Source of the DNA: Candidatus Dormiibacterota bacterium | GTDB taxonomy: Bacteria; Chloroflexota; Dormibacteria; Aeolococcales; Bog-877 | Length of the DNA stretch: 9,665 nucleotides | Reading direction: 5' to 3' | NCBI GenBank assembly: GCA_030038765.1 | Contig: JASHRA010000097.1 | Span: 1 to 9,665 of the forward strand | Part shown: in pieces, positions 1 through 8,368 of the stretch | How positions within the stretch are numbered: the first letter of the stretch is position 1 | Layout of the letters: each line of letters opens with the position of its first letter | Position numbers and translations under genes: made by a program | The notes under the pieces: generated by a model | Told to the model about the DNA's origin: nothing | Seen by the model: the letters and a program-made list of their open reading frames with translations, nothing else | The model's database searches: none

Positions 1-789
1 ATGATCTACGTCGTGGACACCACCAGCCCCAACAGCGGCGGCGTCATCACCGTCTCCAACCCGGTCATCTTCAATCTCGTCAACGGCAACATGAGCGCCA
101 TCTCCGGCTGGCTGGTGATGCTGGGGGCGGCGGCCATCTACGCCGGCCTGACGCTGCGGCATGACCTGGTGCGGCGGCGCCAGGGCCTCTCCGCCCCGCC
201 TCCCAGCCTCAGCCTGCTCCGGATCGGCATGGTCCTGGTGGCGGGCGTGCTCCTGGTCCTCATCTGCAACGCCAACCGGGGCACCACCACCCCCTTCAGC
301 GGCGTGCCCCCGGTGCTGCCGGTGCTGCTGGTGGCGGTGGTGGGGGCGTCGCTCCTGCTCAGCGCCACGCGCTTCGGCCGCTACGTCTACGCCATCGGGG
401 GCAACGCCGAGGCGGCCCGCCGCGCTGGCGTCAACCTGGCCTGGATCAAGACCGCCGGCTTCGCCCTCTCCGGGCTGACCGCGGGCATGGCCGGCATCGT
501 CTACGAGTCCCGCCTGGGCTCCATCTCCATCGACATCGACGGCGGCACCCTGGTCCTCTACGCGGTCGCCTCCGCCGTCATCGGCGGGGCCAGCCTCTTC
601 GGGGGCCGGGGCAAGCCGGTGCACGCGCTGCTGGGAGGGGTGGTGATCGCCGCCATCTACAACGGCATGGGTCTCTTGGGGATGTCGACGGCCATCCAGT
701 ACATGGTCACCGCGCTGGTCCTCCTGGCGGCGCTGACGGTGGACCGCCTGGCCCGCCGCGGCCGCGCCTTCCGCAGCTCCGAGGCCTGA
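1..789 (+). CDS. XylH/GguB-type sugar ABC transporter permease, 5' end outside window
   Basis: This is the membrane permease of a periplasmic-binding-protein-dependent monosaccharide importer (the XylH/GguB branch). It would work with a sugar-binding protein and a double-domain ATPase, both probably encoded upstream. Visible are a VSNPVIFNLVNGN stretch near the N-end, then hydrophobic segments near residues 35-52, 73-90, 104-122, 150-170 and 183-247. The cytoplasmic ATPase-contact loop reads FGRYVYAIGGNAEAARRAGV (about 125-144), a hallmark of this family. The frame is open from base 1. Because the first visible residues match the middle of XylH-like proteins (about 390 residues), the ATG at base 1 is probably internal and roughly 130-150 residues are missing. 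The ROK regulator gene follows after 99 bases, a usual layout for sugar operons. The family is clear; the sugar (xylose, galactose, arabinose or another) cannot be read from this part. Confidence 0.9.
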   Translation: MIYVVDTTSPNSGGVITVSNPVIFNLVNGNMSAISGWLVMLGAAAIYAGLTLRHDLVRRRQGLSAPPPSLSLLRIGMVLVAGVLLVLICNANRGTTTPFSGVPPVLPVLLVAVVGASLLLSATRFGRYVYAIGGNAEAARRAGVNLAWIKTAGFALSGLTAGMAGIVYESRLGSISIDIDGGTLVLYAVASAVIGGASLFGGRGKPVHALLGGVVIAAIYNGMGLLGMSTAIQYMVTALVLLAALTVDRLARRGRAFRSSEA

Positions 790-888
790 GCCCTCCCGGC
801 CATGGCTCCTCCCCCGAGCCCCAGGAAGATGGCACGCGGAGCCCCGGCGGGTTCTCCCCCCGGTGCCGGCCCGGGCTAGGGCGAGCCC
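790..888 (+). other. Short intergenic region between permease and ROK gene
   Basis: These 99 bases hold no convincing -10/-35 pair and no strong hairpin. A weak inverted repeat GGCTC/GAGCC (804-808 and 816-820, 7-base spacer) is the only symmetry I see. It could be half of an operator but is too short to claim. Read-through from the sugar transporter genes into the regulator is plausible. Confidence 0.3.
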
Positions 889-2226
889 ATGGCACGGACC
901 GAGCGGGGCGCCACCCAGGAGGGGGTGCGGCGCCACAACCTGTCCACCCTGGTCGGGCACCTGCACCGCCACGGGCCGACCAGCCGGGCCCAGCTGACCC
1001 GCCTCCTCGGGCTCAACCGGGCCACCATCGGCAGCCTCGTCGACGACCTCGCCAGCCGGGGCCTGGTGGAGGAGCAGCCGGAGCCCGAGCGGCGCCCCCG
1101 GGGCCGGCCCTCCAAGGTGATCGGGGTCAGCTCGCGCGCCTTCGCCGTGCTCGCCGTCGAGGTCGGCGTCGACGCCCTCAACCTGGCCCTGGTGGGGCTC
1201 GGCGGCCTGGTCATCGCGCGCCAGCGCTCGGAGCTGCGCCAGGACCAGGACCGCTCCGTGGAGCAGGTGGTGGAGACGATCGCCCGCCTGGGACGCCGGA
1301 TGCTGGTGCGCGCCCCGGTGGGCATGACCCTGCTGGCGGTGGGGGTGGCGGTGCCGGGAGCCGTCGACACCGAGAGCGGGATGGTCAACTTCGCTCCCAA
1401 CCTGGGCTGGCGGCACGTGCCCCTGGCCCTGCTGCTGCAGCGCAGCCTCAGCGCCGGGGTCCCGGTCCGGGTCGGCAACGACGCCAGCCTCGGGGCCATG
1501 GCGGAGCACTCCCGAGGCGTGGGGAGCCGCGTCAACGACCTCATCTACGTCCACGCAGAGGTCGGCGTCGGCGGCGGCATCATCAGCGGCGGGCGGATGC
1601 TGGAGGGCGCCCGCGGCTATGGGGGGGAGGTGGGCCACCTCCAGGTCAACCCCTCGGGCCGGTCCTGTCACTGCGGCTCGCGGGGCTGCTGGGAGACGGA
1701 GTCGGGGGAGGCGGCCCTGCTCCGCCGGGCCGGTCGGGGCGGCGGTGGCCGGGCGGCGGTGGAGGAGGTCCTGCGGCTGGCCCAAACCGGAGACCCGGTC
1801 GCCGGGCGGGCCCTGGACGAGACGGTGCGCTGGATCGGGATCGGCCTGGTCAGCCTGGTCAACGCCCTCAACCCCGAGATCCTGATCCTGGGCGGCATGT
1901 TCGACGAGATCCTGGACCTGGCCGGGCCGGCCCTGCGCCGGGCCCTGGCCCAGGGCGCCTACGACTCGGAGCAGCCGGTGGAGCTGGCCAAGCCCAGCTT
2001 CGGCAAGGAGGCGGTCCTGATGGGCGCGGCCGAGCTGGCCTTCAACCTCGTGCTGGAGGACCCGACGATGGTGCCCGGGCTCCGCGTCGAGGCCGGCGAG
2101 CGGCGCGCCCCGGAGCCGCTGCAGAATGGCCGCAGGCCGCAGCGGCGGGGCGCCCGTCCCCGTCCGACCAGGGTCGAGGCCGGGACACCGGAGAGCGCGC
2201 AGGTGGCCGTGAGGGGGAAGAGTTGA
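889..2226 (+). CDS. ROK-family transcriptional repressor (NagC/XylR type)
   Basis: This is a DNA-binding regulator that would sense a sugar or sugar phosphate and repress a sugar operon, most simply the transporter just upstream. Residues 17-62 form a winged helix-turn-helix (TSRAQLTRLLGLNRATIGSLVDDL). Residues 86-390 are the ROK sugar-kinase fold. The ATP-binding DxGxT motif is replaced by EVGVD (91-95), as expected for a repressor rather than a kinase. The VGNDAS block (Asp198), Glu247, His250 and the zinc site CHCGSRGC (Cys260, 262, 267 with His250) are kept, so ligand and zinc binding look intact. A tail of about 50 Arg/Pro-rich residues follows 392 and is probably disordered. The ATG at 889 follows a modest TAGGGCGAG. 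An in-frame TAG at 877 excludes a longer protein. Length (445) is slightly above the family norm because of the tail. Confidence 0.93.
   Translation: MARTERGATQEGVRRHNLSTLVGHLHRHGPTSRAQLTRLLGLNRATIGSLVDDLASRGLVEEQPEPERRPRGRPSKVIGVSSRAFAVLAVEVGVDALNLALVGLGGLVIARQRSELRQDQDRSVEQVVETIARLGRRMLVRAPVGMTLLAVGVAVPGAVDTESGMVNFAPNLGWRHVPLALLLQRSLSAGVPVRVGNDASLGAMAEHSRGVGSRVNDLIYVHAEVGVGGGIISGGRMLEGARGYGGEVGHLQVNPSGRSCHCGSRGCWETESGEAALLRRAGRGGGGRAAVEEVLRLAQTGDPVAGRALDETVRWIGIGLVSLVNALNPEILILGGMFDEILDLAGPALRRALAQGAYDSEQPVELAKPSFGKEAVLMGAAELAFNLVLEDPTMVPGLRVEAGERRAPEPLQNGRRPQRRGARPRPTRVEAGTPESAQVAVRGKS
2211..2217 (+). promoter_or_regulatory. Shine-Dalgarno that fixes the TTG start at 2223
   Basis: The run GAGGGGG inside the last codons of the ROK gene lies 5 bases before TTG 2223. 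It is the only good purine-rich site near the start of the hydrolase gene. Together with the TTGA overlap it supports the TTG rather than an internal GTG as the start. Confidence 0.6.
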
Positions 2227-3563
2227 GGCTCTCCGAGGAGCACCGGCACCAGCTGCGCCGCCGCCTGGAGGCGGTCCAGCTGCGGGGCCGGCTGCCCAGC
2301 CTGGTGCTGGGCCAGGGTCGCGCCGGCGCGCTCGAGGAGGGCATGGCCCTGGGCCAGGCCGACTACGGCCTCGGGCTGCCGGCCGGGACCGGCGTGCAGT
2401 ACCGGATCGGCTCGATCACCAAGACCCTGACCGCGGCCGCGGTGATGCAGCTGGCGGAGGCCGGGCGGCTCGACCTCCGGGGCCCGCTGAGCCAGAGCTG
2501 GCCCGATGCCCCCCATGCCGACCTGCCCCTGCTGGACCTGCTCAGCCACGGCTCGGGCCTGCAGCGGGAGGTGCCCGGAGGGGGCTGGGACACGCTCGTC
2601 TTCCCCGGCCCCGGGGAGCTCGGGGCGAGCGCCCGGGAGGCGGTCCAGCTCTACCCCCGGGACAGCTGGTGGCACTACTCCAACCTCGCCTTCGCGCTGC
2701 TGGGAGAGCTGGTGGCGCGGGCCAGCGGCGAGCCCTGGGAGGCCTACGTGCGCCAGCACCTCCTGGACCCGCTGGGCATGGACCGGAGCGGCACCGAGAA
2801 CCGGCCCCCGGTGGCCCGCGGCTACTCCGTCGAGCCCTACAGCGACGAGCTGGTGGAGGAGCCCGACCTGAGCCTCGCCGGGGTGGCCCCGGCGGGGGCG
2901 CTCTGGAGCACGGCCCATGACCTCTGCCGCTGGGGCTCGGCCCTCTGCGGAGCCCACCCCGAGGTGCTCTCCGACTCCCTGGTGGAGCAGATGCGGGCGC
3001 CCCACACGATCGCCGACATCGACCACTGGAGCCTCGGCTTCGGCCTCGGCCTGATGCTCTTCCGCGTCGGGGAGCGGATCCTGGTCGGCCACACCGGGGG
3101 CATGCCCGGTTTCGTCGCCGCCGTGGTCGCCGACCCCGAGAGCGGAGAGGTGCTGTCCCTGCTCTGCAACGGAGACTCCGGGATGAAGGTGGGGCCGGTG
3201 GCCGCCGAGCTGCTGGCCTGGCTGCTCCAGCTCCAGCCCGTGAGCGCCCTCTGGGCCCCGGGGCCGCCCCCGCCGGAAGCGCTCCGGGCGGTTCTCGGCC
3301 ACTGGTGGTCGGAGTGGCACGAGTGGGTCTTCAGCTGGCGCCGAGGGGGCCTCGAGGCGGTGCGGCTGGACGGCGCCGATGAGACCGGCCGGACCCGCTT
3401 CCGGGCCCTCGGGGAGGACCGCTTCGTGGCCGAGAGCGGGGACGAGCGGGGTGAGGAGCTGATCGTGGTGCGGGGCTCCGACGGGGCCTCGGTGGAGAAG
3501 CTCTACTGGGCCACCTACCCCTTCACCCGCCGCCCTCTGCCCTTCGGTCCCGGAGCCGGCTGA
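2223..3563 (+). CDS. Serine hydrolase of the beta-lactamase/PBP (class C, esterase-like) family
   Basis: This is an active-site serine hydrolase with the class C beta-lactamase / D-Ala-D-Ala carboxypeptidase / esterase fold. All three family motifs are present: SITK with nucleophile Ser64 and Lys67, YSN at 152-154, and HTG at 290-292 in place of KTG. Other typical blocks are LLDLLSHGSGL (103-113) and LLDPLGMDRSG (180-190). No signal peptide or membrane segment is visible, so the enzyme is probably cytoplasmic. That argues against antibiotic resistance and for an esterase, amidase or peptidase on a small molecule. About 100 residues after the catalytic domain form a Trp-rich C-terminal part common in this family. 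The TTG start overlaps the ROK stop (TTGA), so translation should be coupled to the repressor, suggesting a substrate related to its ligand. The substrate cannot be predicted. Confidence 0.9.
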   Translation: MRLSEEHRHQLRRRLEAVQLRGRLPSLVLGQGRAGALEEGMALGQADYGLGLPAGTGVQYRIGSITKTLTAAAVMQLAEAGRLDLRGPLSQSWPDAPHADLPLLDLLSHGSGLQREVPGGGWDTLVFPGPGELGASAREAVQLYPRDSWWHYSNLAFALLGELVARASGEPWEAYVRQHLLDPLGMDRSGTENRPPVARGYSVEPYSDELVEEPDLSLAGVAPAGALWSTAHDLCRWGSALCGAHPEVLSDSLVEQMRAPHTIADIDHWSLGFGLGLMLFRVGERILVGHTGGMPGFVAAVVADPESGEVLSLLCNGDSGMKVGPVAAELLAWLLQLQPVSALWAPGPPPPEALRAVLGHWWSEWHEWVFSWRRGGLEAVRLDGADETGRTRFRALGEDRFVAESGDERGEELIVVRGSDGASVEKLYWATYPFTRRPLPFGPGAG

Positions 3564-3580
3564 GGGGGTCGGCGGGGCCG

Positions 3581-3608
3581 GCCGCCGGCCCGGGGCCGGG
3601 CCGGCGGC
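3581..3608 (+). terminator. Perfect GC hairpin after the hydrolase gene, candidate terminator
   Basis: GCCGCCGGCCCG (3581-3592) pairs perfectly with CGGGCCGGCGGC (3597-3608), giving a 12-bp stem and a 4-base loop that starts 17 bases after the hydrolase stop. No T-run follows, so it is not a textbook intrinsic terminator. GC-rich bacteria often end units with such tailless hairpins. Its position between the hydrolase and a new -10-like site fits a boundary between two transcription units. Confidence 0.5.
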
Positions 3609-3630
3609 GGCACCTGCCCGCCATCTCACC

Positions 3631-3636
3631 TAGACT
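3631..3636 (+). promoter_or_regulatory. Possible -10 element for the transporter operon
   Basis: TAGACT matches the TAnnnT pattern of housekeeping -10 elements and is one of very few such hexamers in an AT-poor intergenic region. Transcription would start near 3642-3644, about 15 bases before the leader ATG at 3658. No convincing TTGACA-like -35 is found at 16-18 bases upstream, and the downstream arm of the hairpin lies there instead. This is tentative. Confidence 0.3.
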
Positions 3637-3647
3637 GCCCCAGTTGT

Positions 3648-3655
3648 AGGAGGTG
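3648..3655 (+). promoter_or_regulatory. Strong Shine-Dalgarno AGGAGGTG for the leader ORF
   Basis: AGGAGGTG is an eight-base match to the complement of the usual 16S rRNA 3' tail and is the strongest such site I see in the window. The core GGAGG ends 4 bases before ATG 3658. It is about 77 bases from the permease GTG, too far to serve it directly, so it points to translation of the short frame 3658-3735. Confidence 0.6.
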
Positions 3656-3657
3656 GG

Positions 3658-3735
3658 ATGGCCCCATTCGACCGCGGGTATCCTGGCGGCCGGCCCCGGC
3701 CCCCGCGCGCGCGCCGCCACCCGGGCGCACCGTGA
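3658..3735 (+). CDS. Putative 25-residue leader peptide upstream of the ABC permease
   Basis: This short frame starts at ATG 3658 behind the AGGAGGTG site. It ends with TGA at 3733-3735, which overlaps the permease start as GTGA (3732-3735). The peptide is rich in Pro (7) and Arg (6) and includes RPRPPRARRHP at residues 12-22. It has no membrane segment and resembles no family I can name. The permease GTG has no Shine-Dalgarno of its own, so ribosomes ending this frame may reinitiate there. The peptide could be a simple coupling device, or a regulatory leader whose Pro/Arg stretch slows ribosomes. Long open frames are common by chance in such GC-rich DNA, and Pro/Arg/Gly/Ala codons dominate random translations of it. 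The case therefore rests on the ribosome binding site and the exact overlap. Confidence 0.45.
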   Translation: MAPFDRGYPGGRPRPPRARRHPGAP

Positions 3736-6700
3736 ACCGTCTCTCGCTGCTCCTGCGGGCGCTGCGCTGGCGCGCCAGCGCCACCCTGGCCCTGCTGGCG
3801 GTGGCCACGGCCGCGGTCCTCGCCGCCAGCGCCGGCCCCTTCTACTACACGGCCGTCTCCGGCGAGGTGCTCCACACCACGCTGGCCACCTCCGACGCCA
3901 ACGCCGACGGCCTCACCGCCGTTCCCAGCCCGGCCCTGGCCGGGCTCGCCACCCGGGCCCAGGAGCTGGAGCCCCTGGCCCGGCAGTACCACCTGCAGCG
4001 CTGGTACCGGGCCCCCATCGAGACCCTCGACGCCGGCATCAACATCCCCAAGGACGCGCAGGGCTACTCCTTCAACGGCGACCTCGTCTACCGCACCGGG
4101 GTCTGCGCCCACCTGACGTTCGTCAGCGGCCACTGCCCCCGGGCCGCGGGCCAGGTCACCCTCACCCAGCGTTCCGCCGAGGTCCTGGAGGCCCACATCG
4201 GCAGCCAGGTGGTGACCCGCTCCCACGGCTTCGCCGCCGAGACGGTGGTCAAAGTGGTGGGGATCGTCAGGGCCGGCACGGGCGCGGCCGGCTACTGGAT
4301 GGGCGACAACTTCTTCGACTACTCGGGCCTGCCCACCTCATCCTCCGGGATCGCCGGTTTCCTGCACCAGCGCGCCCCCCAGGTGGCGCAGCAGCTCCCC
4401 CAGCTCGACGCCATGTTCACGGTGCCAGCCACGGTGCTGCCGCTGCCGCTCAGCAGTGAGATCCAGTTCCGCCTCCGCGACGACAGCGTCGGCGTCGACA
4501 ACGTGTCCCAGCTGGTCCGGGCCGAGAAGCGCTTCGCCTACGCCAGCAACACCCGCTACATTGCCCCCGCCACCACGCCCCTCATCTCCACCCTGGCCGG
4601 GGTCGACCACCAGGACGACCTCATGCTGGCGATCGTCGTCGTGGTCTCCCTGGAGCTGGTGCTGCTGACCCTCTTCGTCCTCTACGGGCTGGTGAGCCGA
4701 ACCGTCGAGGCCCGCCAGCGGGAGATCGCCCTGGCCAAGCTGCACGGCTTCCGCAGCCTCTCGGTGCTGGGGCTGGGCCTGCTCGAGCCGCTGGTGGTGA
4801 TCCTGGCGGCGGTGCCGCTCGGCATCCTCCTCTCCTGGCTGGTGATGCACCTCATCTCCTCGCTGGTCCTGGGCGGGGCCCCGGTGCTGTTCTCGCCCCT
4901 GGTCCTGCTGGCGGCGCTGGCGGCCATGGCTGGGGGCCTGGTGGCGACCGTTCTGGGGGTGGTGCGGATCCTGCGCGGGCGCCTCGTCGACGAGCTCACC
5001 GCCACCGACGCCAAGCCCTCCCCGGTGGCCCGGGCCGCCCTCGACGGGATGGCCGTGATGCTGGCCGTGGGGGCCGTGGTCGAGCTGCGCGTCTCGGGGG
5101 TGCTGAGCGGCGGCACCCCCAACCCCCTGGCCCTCTTCGCCCCCGCCCTGATCGCGGTCGCGGTCGGGGTCCTGGGCGTGCGCCTGGTGCCGCTGCTCTG
5201 CGGCCTCGGCATGCGGCTCACCCGGGACGGCCCCCACCTCGCCACCCACCTGGCCCTGCGCCAGGTGGTGCGCCGCCCCGCCAACCTGCGCCAGATCCTG
5301 GTCATGGCGCTGGCCACCGGGCTCGCCTGCTTCGCGGTCGTGGGCTGGGCCGTGGCCGCCGGCAACCGGGTCGAGCGCGCCGACTTCCAGGTGGGCGCGG
5401 CCCAGGTACTGAAGGTTAGGGTGCCCAGCTCCGTCGACCTGGTCGAGGCGGTCCGCCGCGCCGATCCCTCGGGACGCTACGCCATGGCGGTCGAGGAGTC
5501 GCTGACGCCGAGCCAGAACCTTCTCGCCGTCGACGCGCCCCGCCTGGCCCGGGTCGCCTACTGGCAGGCTTCGGTCAGCGCCAGCAGCGCCGCCCAGCTG
5601 GAGCGCTGGCTCAACCCCAAGGTGGTCCCGGCGACGGTCCTCACCGGCACCCAGGCCAGGATCACGGCCGACCTCAGCCCCGACGTGGACCCGACCCCGG
5701 ACCTGCAGTTCGACATGGTCGACCCGGGCGGCAACGCGACCCTGGTCGACTTCGGCTACCTGGCGCCCGGGACCCACACCTACGAGGCCCGGCTGCCCGC
5801 CAACTGCGTCGGCGGCTGCCGCGTCACCGCCCTCGCGCCCTACTGGGGCTCCGACCCGGGAGGGCCCCAGGCGGTGCGCTACAGCATCACCCTGTCCCAC
5901 TTCCAGGACCGGCAGGGGGGAGCCGCCTGGCACACCACCTACGCCGGCTTCTCCCGGCCCGGCTACTGGACCTCCCCCTTCGGCCAGGCCTCGGCCCACC
6001 CCCAGCCCGGGGGCCAGCTGCTGACCGACTTCAGCAACTCCGCCACCGAGGAGCTGGTGCCGGAGCTGGTGCCGGGCGAGCTGCCGGTGACCCTGCCGGG
6101 CGTCAGCACGGCCGCGGCCCAGGAGCCCAACCCGGTCTACGCCTCGGCAGAGGACTTCGACGGCACCGAGCTGACCCTGAACCTCTCCAAGGAGACGGTC
6201 GCGCTGCCCCGGCTCGGGGAGTACGGCTTCCTCATCGACCTCTCGGTCGCCGACCGGGCCGAGACCGGGCCCCCCTTCCTCACCAGCGACCAGGTCTGGC
6301 TGGCGCCCCGGACGCCGGCCCGGGTGGTCCGGAGCCTGCGCCGGCAGGGACTCAAGGTGATCTCGGTGGAGACCCCGGGGCCGCTGCTCTTCAGCTACAA
6401 CCACGGTGGGCTGGCCTTCGGCTACCTCTTCTTCCTCTTCGCCGCCGCGGCGGCGACGCTGCTGGCGGCGGGCGCCGGCGTGGCCACGGCGCTGATGAGC
6501 GCCCGCGGCCGCTCCTTCGAGCTGGCCGTGCTGCGGGCCATGGGCGTGCCCCGCCGCACCCTGCTCAGCTCGCTGCTCTCGGAGCAGATGCTGATGGTGA
6601 CCCCCGGAGTGCTCCTCGGGGTCCTGGCCGGCCTGCTCGGGGCGGCGCTGGCCCTCTCCTCGGTACCCCAGTTCGGCAGCAACGCCGGGGCGCCACCCCC

Positions 6701-6835
6701 GTCCACCACCATCCCCTGGCTGCCCCTGGCCCTGACCGCGCTGGCGATGCTGGTCTTCCTCGCCGGCAGCTCCGCCCTGGCGGCGGCGGTGGCGCTGCGC
6801 CGGGCCCGCTACGGGGTGCTGCGGAGCGACACCCT

Positions 6836-6839
<4 letters not shown>
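3732..6839 (+). CDS. Large two-FtsX-domain ABC transporter permease (MacB/LolCE-like superfamily)
   Basis: This is the membrane subunit of an ABC system of the MacB/Lol/FtsX type, which move or act on substrates at the outer face of the membrane rather than import them. The order is: TM1 (about 14-34), extracytoplasmic domain 1 (35-295), an FtsX block with three TMs (297-320, 345-378, 386-412) and the coupling-type sequence ARQREIALAKLHGF (327-340), two linking TMs (about 437-452, 466-490), TM7 (521-543), extracytoplasmic domain 2 (545-890), and a second FtsX block with TMs near 894-920, 957-976 and 996-1018 and RSFELAVLRAMGVPRRTLL between. One chain thus holds both halves. Domain 1 has Cys125/Cys135 and domain 2 has a CVGGC pair near 690, possible disulfides. 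GTG 3732 is the only plausible start in frame and lacks its own ribosome site. The stop overlaps the next ATPase by GTGA. The substrate is unknown. Confidence 0.9.
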
Positions 6840-7694
<855 letters not shown>

Positions 7695-7705
<11 letters not shown>

Positions 7706-8336
7706 GCTCTGGGCCCGCGACATCGGGGTCGACCTCCAGGGCCGGGTCCTGCTCGACTCCGCCGACCTCCGCATCCGGGCCGGGGAGATGGTGGTCATCA
7801 CCGGTCCCTCGGGCTCGGGCAAGACCACCTTCCTGCTGGTCATGGCCGGGCTGCACGTCCCCGACCGGGGCCAGGTGCTGCTGGACGGCCAGGCCCTGCG
7901 CGACGACGACCAGTTCCGCCGCCGCTTCGGCGTGGTCCTCCAGAACCACGGGCTGGTCTCCGTGCTCACCGCCACCGAGAACGTCGCCGTCGTGCTCCAG
8001 GCGCGCCGCGTGGCCCGCACCGAGGTGACCCGGCGCACCGCCGCCGCCCTGGCCGGCCTGGGCCTCCAGGACAGCGCCGACCGGCTCGTCCGCGACCTCT
8101 CCGGGGGCCAGCGCCAGCGCGTCGGGCTGGCCCGGGCCCTGGTCGGGGAGCCCGAGGTGCTGGTCGCCGACGAGCCCAGCTCGGAGCTGGACGCGGAGCA
8201 GCGGGCGCTGGTGCTGGGCCAGCTGCAGGCGCACGCGCGCAAGGGCAACATCGTGATCGTCGCCTCGCACGACCCCAAGGTCGCCGAGGCCGGTGACCGG
8301 GCCGTCCCCCTGGTCGACGGCCGGCCCGCCGCATGA
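7695..8336 (+). CDS. Second ABC transporter ATPase (MacB/LolD-like)
   Basis: This is a compact, standard ATP-binding subunit (213 residues, normal for LolD/MacB-type ATPases) with no extension. It shows Walker A GPSGSGKTT (37-45), Q-loop Gln83 in VVLQNHGLVSVLTATENV, signature LSGGQ (135-139), Walker B VLVADE (155-160), D-loop SELD (163-166) and switch His192. The ARAL segment after the signature is intact, unlike in the first ATPase. The ATG at 7695 lies inside the end of the first ATPase gene, with GGAG at 7687-7690. Because the permease is a single chain with two halves, the likely complex is one permease plus one copy of each ATPase, although either might act as a homodimer. The gene ends in ATGA, where a mini-ORF begins. 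Confidence 0.93.
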
Positions 8337-8368
8337 TCGCTGCGGGCCGCGTCGGTGGGCCGCCATGA
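8333..8368 (+). CDS. Possible 11-codon coupling mini-ORF
   Basis: ATG 8333 overlaps the stop of the second ATPase (ATGA, 8333-8336). The frame encodes MIAAGRVGGPP and ends with TGA 8366-8368, which overlaps the amidohydrolase ATG (ATGA, 8365-8368). Such a chain would carry terminating ribosomes across the 28-base gap. It has no Shine-Dalgarno of its own, and the peptide is unlikely to have a function. It could be a chance frame, since the gap is short enough for direct reinitiation. Confidence 0.25.
   Translation: MIAAGRVGGPP

Noticed and set aside
1..3. ATG at base 1 as the true start of the permease
   Set aside because: The following residues match the middle of XylH-type permeases and the first membrane helices are absent, so the gene very likely starts before the window.
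804..820. GGCTC/GAGCC inverted repeat as terminator or ROK operator
   Set aside because: It has five base pairs with a 7-base spacer and no T-run, well within chance for this composition.
829..879. 16-codon frame (ATG 829, TAG 877) ahead of the ROK gene as another leader ORF
   Set aside because: The AGGA is only 2 bases from the ATG, the stop does not overlap the ROK start (9-base gap), and the ROK gene has its own modest ribosome site.
1959..3629. Long - strand open frame of 556 codons opposite the ROK tail and hydrolase gene
   Set aside because: Its protein is low-complexity (Gly, Ala, Pro, Arg, His, Gln) with no recognisable motif. It is antisense to genes with clear catalytic motifs, as expected from extreme GC3.
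3704..3714. Alternating CG run as a special DNA structure
   Set aside because: It is short and unremarkable in DNA of this GC content; nothing else supports a function.
3653..4459. + strand frame of 268 codons starting at GTG 3653
   Set aside because: It overlaps the permease in another frame and reads as Arg/Pro/Gly-rich low complexity. The GTG lies inside the Shine-Dalgarno itself, so it cannot be a start served by it.
4338..6404. Long - strand open frame of 688 codons opposite the permease
   Set aside because: The composition is a shadow of the + strand codons (runs of HQ, GG, QG). No domain is visible and the permease frame is well supported.
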